From contig WELB01000277.1 of the NCBI GenBank assembly GCA_009602725.1, positions 22,432 to 64,821 on the forward strand: DNA of 42,390 bases. The letters are read 5' to 3'. Below are positions 37,546 through 42,390 of this stretch, piece by piece. The translations under genes and the position numbers were made by a program. This DNA is from Spirogloea muscicola. Its lineage: Eukaryota; Streptophyta; Zygnematophyceae; Spirogloeales; Spirogloeaceae. Position 1 is the stretch's first letter. Every line of letters begins with the position of its first letter. The notes beneath the pieces were generated by a model, which was not told the origin of the DNA, made no database searches, and saw only the letters and a program-made list of their open reading frames with translations.

Positions 37546-38679
37546 GATGAGTGATGCCTTTGCATCACACTTCGGCTCGTTAACCATGTGGCATCTTCTA
37601 GCAAACCTGGGAATTGAGCGACCTCCTTGGCCCATTTTCCTCCTTTGTAAGCTTGCCTTTGGCCTTGTCAATAAGTTCCGCGCAGCCTTAAGTCGTGGCA
37701 CCGAGAATGGACTCCTCGTCCATTGGCGCAGGCTCTACTGGCGCAGGCTCTTCCTTGATCTATTACTTCCAAAAAAATTCGGGCATGGCTGAGAGATTGC
37801 ACATCCCTGACGGCAAATGTTTGTTGCCAGTTGTCTTCATGCTGACATGCACCCTGTGGAATGTGACACCTTGTGACAAGCCATCCCGTTCATTCCTACA
37901 AGGTAGCTGTTATGGCCAGTTTCTTGCGTACATAGTTGATAGATTTCTTACATGCTTTCATGCTCGAAGCTTCCAGCCAAGGGTGGCTGCTCAGCATTCC
38001 ATTTCAATCCATCTCGAACACTTATACAAGATGGCTGATCCCGAGATGGTGATCCCATACGATAAAGTTTCGAGGTGCTTGCAGATGACAAAAACTGATA
38101 TTGAGGTCCAAGTTCTTGCGCATAGTTGATAACAGCTTCTTACACGCTTCCATGCTCGAAGCTTCTAGCCAAGGGTAGCTGCTTAGAATTTCCATTGTTG
38201 GCAGATGGCAGTTAGATGAATTGTGAGGGAAGCAGGGTCGCACTGTGCATGCCACAGGCAACTGGGAGAGCTCGACCAGGTTGGGTCACTGAACAGGTGA
38301 TCGCTTTTGCCACACTGCTACGGGAGATCTATTCAGAATCTCAAGTATATACCAAAGATGTGTAGGACCCCTGAAGCTAAGGACCACAGGACAATCTCTG
38401 TGATCACGATTACAGCAACGTGCCAACTTGAAGACAGTCCCAATGTTGCCTCAATGGGGCTAATAATGTAAGCCTTGAAGGCATTCACCTGCCATCGATG
38501 CAGACAACACACTCAGTATCTGATATTGTGTGATGCAGTGGGTCCGTGAACACGATGACCTGCAGGTGCCAACCTCCTACCAAGATAAGCTTGCTTGCTA
38601 GGTGATTCCTGCTGCCAATATAAGCTTGCCTGCTAGGTGATTTCTGCGGTTGCAGTGCGACGTGCATGCAGAAGTGCTG
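37546..38679. other. Intergenic stretch with short duplications
   Basis: No gene was recognised. It holds a 15-bp tandem pair (GGCGCAGGCTCTACT-like, near 37724-37753), a dispersed ~85-bp duplication (37921-38008 and 38113-38197), and a ~30-bp pair near 38583-38645. It lies between the 3' ends of the SFH gene (+) and the HGSNAT-like gene (-). Confidence 0.6.
37921..38197. repeat. Direct repeat of ~85 bp, two diverged copies
   Basis: Copies at 37921-38008 and 38113-38197 share TTCTTGCG, CATAGTTGATA, CATGCTCGAAGCTTC, AGCCAAGGGT and GCTGCT in the same order, with scattered changes and small indels. The function is unknown. Confidence 0.8.
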
Positions 38680-41600
38680 CTATGACAAGGTAGAAGCAGA
38701 GGTAGCAGCAGAGGTCAGCTGAGCTTTCACCAGATTGTTTTGCGGGTGTTGCCAGAATACACTGCGGAGGAGCAGTTCAAAGATTCCGTTTACAGCAAAG
38801 ATGAAGAGAAATAGAGGATTCTTGCCCATCCACTCGAACAATCTTGTAGGAGTTACGATGCCGAGAAGGTCGACCTGCAGGATCTCAGTGCAGAACATAT
38901 GATACCCAAAGAGTATTCCCCAATAGAAGCTTCAAGTACATGCTAGTGACGCTTGTGCCCAAGATTGAAGCTGCCCTTATAGTTCTCAAGCTGCTGAGAT
39001 GAGCCCCATGGCACTCTTCTCATACATACAGCACTCATCCAACTTGGAATGAATCGTCCGAATCAGCTGCATACCCAAATATGAAGGAATGAGAGGATCA
39101 AGCCGGCCAATCCGCCTGTCAGTAGTGTGTAGCTCAGACTGTAGAGGAGCTTGTTCAGGGGAATACCTGCAGTCAGCACAAGAAGCCCACGACAGATGGC
39201 GTTTAACAAAGAGGACTTTGCTCCTGCCGAGCGGTTGGTGAGACACACAGGGACACGGGTCACCTCCCAGCACGTCAGTGGAGTCTGGCAAGGTCGAAGG
39301 TCTGCAAGCTTGCCTGAGAGATGTATACCAAGAGCATCAATGTGCACTTGCAGCTGCAGGATGTAGCCCGCCAGCATGAGCAGACCGTATGTGGGCAGCC
39401 AGAGCTGCAACCGCTCCTTGTGGTCCTGCAGATACAAGCCCTGTATGAGGCTGCTTCTGAGAAGCACGGGGCTCATGGTCTTGACAGAGTGGGAAGAGGT
39501 GCAGCTGTTGACTGAGGACTTGTCAGAGCAGGGGACTTCCCGCCTGAGGGCTCATAGCAGAGAGCATCTTCTTTGACGGCCTTGAGCAGAGTCGCAAACC
39601 TTGCTTGTAATGAGGATGTGAGAAAAGTGAGCCCCAAGCATGCAGCTCAAGATGGCTCCAGTAGAGCTGGAGACAACAAAATAAATACTGAGTCTCGACA
39701 AGCACTTGCTTGGTGCAGGTCTCTTGAGCCACATGCAGCAGAGAGCTTGACAGCAAGATTCTTCGAAGCAGAAGATAGAAGATGGTGGCTGCAGGTGGGA
39801 GAGCTGACCTCAAGACTCCTTCAGGCTCGATTGGAGCAGTGCACCAGGCAGGGGCATTGTCGGGCAGGGGCCCTAGCCTCGGTGCTCTCGTGCTACACAG
39901 GTGGTCGCGCCTGTATGGAGGAGGCTGCTTGTACATGTGCGGTAGTCCAATCAGCTGGCGGTCCAGGTAGGCTGACGCACTGCATGCAGGACTGAGGTCG
40001 CCCCGCGTGCCACACCGCACCTGGCGTCCATGACCAAGCCGCACAACTGATTTATTCAGTGATAATCACAGTGACTTCTGCAATGAGCACGTGAAAATCC
40101 TGCTGCTGGTGTCTCAAAGATCACAGTTGCCAGTCTGCGGCATCCTAGGGCAACATGAGCCGATAAAGGACTGCTGCCCCGGTCGAACATTGACACATGT
40201 TGCCAGGAAGCTCAGATTGCTGGCCAGTCGGAAGCAAAGTGGGGTGGGGAGAATGCTTGCCCACTGGGTGCCATTGTTGTCCAGATGGACATGAGAGCTT
40301 TGAGGCTTGAACTCCCAATCTGGGACGAAGAGAAAGAGGGTAATTGCTAGGTACACAGCAACCAAGGTGCCAGCTATTGCCCTGCAGGTTCGCAAAGCCG
40401 TGTCTCATGTCTCGTTTGATCACTACTGCCTGCAAAATTGCAGTCTCCAGATTGGCATTTACTATTGATATTGTTTAGCTGGCAGACCCTGCAAAGTGGC
40501 GGCTTTGACATGAGCGGATACGAGAGTCACTGCTCACCACTTCCACATATACGTGCTCTGCCTGCTCTGCCTGCCATCGGCCTCCGAAGTCACGGAGTCA
40601 CTGCCAATAATCTCCAGTGCCGCAACAACCAAGTACGAGATGGCTATCCTCTGCAACCAGTCAGACGTAGAGAGCACGGGGAGCTTTCAAAGGGCTCTGC
40701 TTGTAGGGGAGCCATGAGTCCCTGAGGCTAACAACCGAACATCAATCGTGTGCAGATTGTTGGGGTGGTACAGCTCAGAGACTGGGCCTGAGTTACAGAC
40801 GGTCGCGGTGACACCTGAGCTGACCGTCACCTCGCCACGCACTGACTGAGGAGCTGACCTGCAGAATGCCCGAGTACCTCAGCTGTGCCAAGTCCACTCC
40901 AGAAGCCACCTTGTCTGCGCCGTGGAGATATCCTCCCTGAAGGACCAGTCCCAAGCCAAAGAGCTTGACAACCCGCACAGCTACCTTGCGCATCACCTTG
41001 CCTCGACTATGCAGCTTCTGCACAACACAAAACATGGCGGGCCTGAGGAACTACAGAGTCATGCAGATGTTGCCTGTCGTGTTCACAATTCGCAGTACAC
41101 AGCCCATCTCCTCGCATTGTGGAACTGTGTATCTAGCATTCACAGCGGACAGCGAGACTTGTGCAGGCCGGAGCTTATTCATGTTTAGTGCTTAAAGTCA
41201 CGTCACTTGCCGTTCGTGACGGCGAGCACACTAGTGGGGCAAGAGGAGGAGGGGAGGCCTTGCCCTGAGGGAGAGGGCGGTGGAGGCGCCCACAATGAAT
41301 AGGAAAAAGGGCATAATGAGATCGGCAACGGTGACGCCATCCCAGGGTGAGTGATTCAGGCTCGGATACGCGTCCCCCGCGTCATCGACCAGGATCATTC
41401 CCTGACGCATGCACACAATAAGGCCGTGTGGCTGCATCGATCAGCACACTATGGCCGGCGTCGCGCGGGGGTTGGGATGCTCTGCCCGGGGACCTCTTAG
41501 GAGGATGTATCTTGGCACTTGCGCAGCCGGGCACAGGCGCCACTCCAGCAGAGCGCAGGCGGCGCGGGGCGGTGCCAGGCCACTGACCGCAACGGTGAGG

Positions 41601-41953
41601 CCGCGGAAGACGTCCAGGGAGAGGAGCCGGCGGTGGCGCAGCCCGGGAGCGGTGCTGGCAGTGCCCTCCGCCTGGGCGACCCAGCGCGCCACCTTGTCCT
41701 CCAGCGACCCCAGGCCCTCCTCCAGGTCCGTCTCGCCCTTGTGCAGAAGCGGCTCCTGCAGGCCCGCGCCCTCCTCGCGGCCGCCGCGTGCCCGCTGCTC
41801 ACCACCATCCTCCTCCTCCTCCTCCTCCTCCTCCACCTCCAAGCGGTACCACTGGCCACGCTTGGCAGCCGGATCGCCGCGCTGGACGCTCTGGCCTGGC
41901 GCTGCTTCCGTCGGCAGCCCACCATTGAGATCGCTTCCCCCGTCAACGCCCAA
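38680..41953 (-). CDS. HGSNAT-like membrane acyltransferase
   Basis: Polytopic protein of the heparan-alpha-glucosaminide N-acetyltransferase family; in animals it moves acetyl from cytosolic acetyl-CoA to lumenal glucosamine. Ten exons join in frame and give 509 residues: 41953-41588, 41401-41264, 41017-40859, 40650-40538, 40381-40291, 40020-39809, 39666-39600, 39425-39329, 39166-39075, 38874-38680. A long hydrophilic N terminus carries a poly-Glu run, then RRLLSLDVFRGLTVAGMILV and NHSPWDGVTVADLIMPFFLF, where His139 matches the active-site His of the animal enzyme. Later come VKLFGLGLVLQGGYLHG, RIAISYLVVAALEI, VRCGTRGDLSPAC with YLDRQLIGLPHMYKQPPP, APAWCTAPIEPEGVL, and WMGKNPLFLFIFAVNGIFE. 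The second intron has a GC donor. The last codons after WQHPQNNL do not match the usual family end, so a further 3' exon is possible. The natural acceptor substrate in an alga is unknown. Confidence 0.88.
41809..41834. repeat. CTC trinucleotide run encoding poly-Glu
   Basis: On the minus strand the run reads as GAG codons and gives EVEEEEEEEEDGG in the cytosolic N terminus of the HGSNAT-like protein. Confidence 0.9.
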
Positions 41954-42149
41954 GGAGCCCGAGAGGCCTGTGCCACGGCCCGGTGCTGCTCCGCCTGCGC
42001 ACGAGTCTCACCGTGGGCCGTGCTGAGGGCCCTCCTCCCAAGTTTCGGTGGGCCAAGGTTTGGGGTGTGGCGCCGGCTGCATGGCGGGGGGTCGAGAGGA
42101 GAGTTGACGGCACCGGGCGGCGAACCTTGGGCGGTGGAGGCGAGCCCAC

Positions 42150-42390
42150 GAGGCTCCTGCTGGCCTGCAGCCGTGCTGCTCCGGCCGCTCCCTGCAGCCG
42201 CCGGCGGCGGGCGCCGCTCGTCCTCGGCGGACGACGCGCTGGACGAGGACACGACCGAGTTCGTGCGCGAGAGCGCGTCGTAGAAGGCCTCGCCGCCGCC
42301 GCCGTCGCCGTCGCCGTCGCCGTCGGCGGCGCCGGGCGGCGCAGCTGCCGCGACAACGCTCCGGCCGAGGCGTCAGCGGAGCGCTGCCGG
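42150..42390 (-). CDS. Possible exon of a further minus-strand gene, cut by the window end
   Basis: One minus-strand frame entering from the right edge reads EAFYDALSRTNSVVSSSSAS and SAEDERRPPPAAAGSGRSS, preceded by a Gly/Asp repeat from the GCCGTC run near 42301-42328. The acidic and Ser-rich composition after an AFYDALS helix looks like a real N-terminal region of a cytosolic protein. No domain is visible, and the frame then runs into low-complexity GC-rich sequence. It could instead be an upstream exon of the HGSNAT-like gene or non-coding. The inner boundary is a guess. Confidence 0.3.

Noticed and set aside
41519-42283. Overlapping open frames of 205-254 codons opposite the HGSNAT N terminus
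   Set aside because: They are antisense or frame-shifted shadows in GC-rich sequence without motifs; the minus-strand frame from 41953 carries the family sequence.

Overview
The window looks like nuclear DNA of a photosynthetic eukaryote, most probably a chlorophyte green alga. The genes are split by many 150-400 bp introns with GT-AG and some GC-AG borders. The first gene is a plastid-type ribosomal protein bL9 behind a transit-peptide-like leader. The other proteins most resemble land-plant forms: an SFH-type Sec14 protein, a DEAH4-type helicase, a three-repeat plant-type paladin and an RRP8 ending like the plant protein. No similarity search was possible; family calls rest on recognisable motifs and on exon joins that keep frame through whole genes.

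Layout. 1-1535 (+): 3' part of bL9c. 3306-5649 (+): RRP8-like rRNA base methyltransferase. 5850-7440: decayed non-LTR retrotransposon pieces. 7551-10362 (+): MRG15/Eaf3-type chromodomain-MRG protein, with its start unresolved. 10870-19965 (-): 20-exon paladin/phytase-like phosphatase of 1435 residues with three tandem repeats. 20260-22780: nested retrotransposon copies on both strands. 23917-27527 (-): eight-exon DEAH-box RNA helicase of 670 residues. 27580-31200 (+): retrotransposon block with the only reverse transcriptase, itself interrupted by later insertions. 31515-37545 (+): SFH-type Sec14 lipid-transfer protein. 38680-41953 (-): ten-exon HGSNAT-like membrane acyltransferase. The last 440 bases may hold an exon of a further gene.

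The host genes are ordinary housekeeping genes (plastid translation, rRNA modification, chromatin, lipid signalling, splicing/RNP remodelling, membrane acyl transfer) and form no operon or pathway. The unusual content is the retrotransposon community. At least three related tail types (called A, B and D here, plus a B/C-like group) share a C-terminal protein signature ending in SDLxLLTRGY-stop. They also share a 3' hairpin with arms GGGCTGG / CCAGCCC and variable loops. Four A-type copies are 5'-truncated, have nearly the same 3' end, and are flanked by exact 8-11 bp target duplications; two of them sit inside other copies of this retroelement community. Most copies lie just upstream of host genes and one is in an intron. 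A separate perfect 73-bp inverted repeat lies in an intron of the paladin gene.
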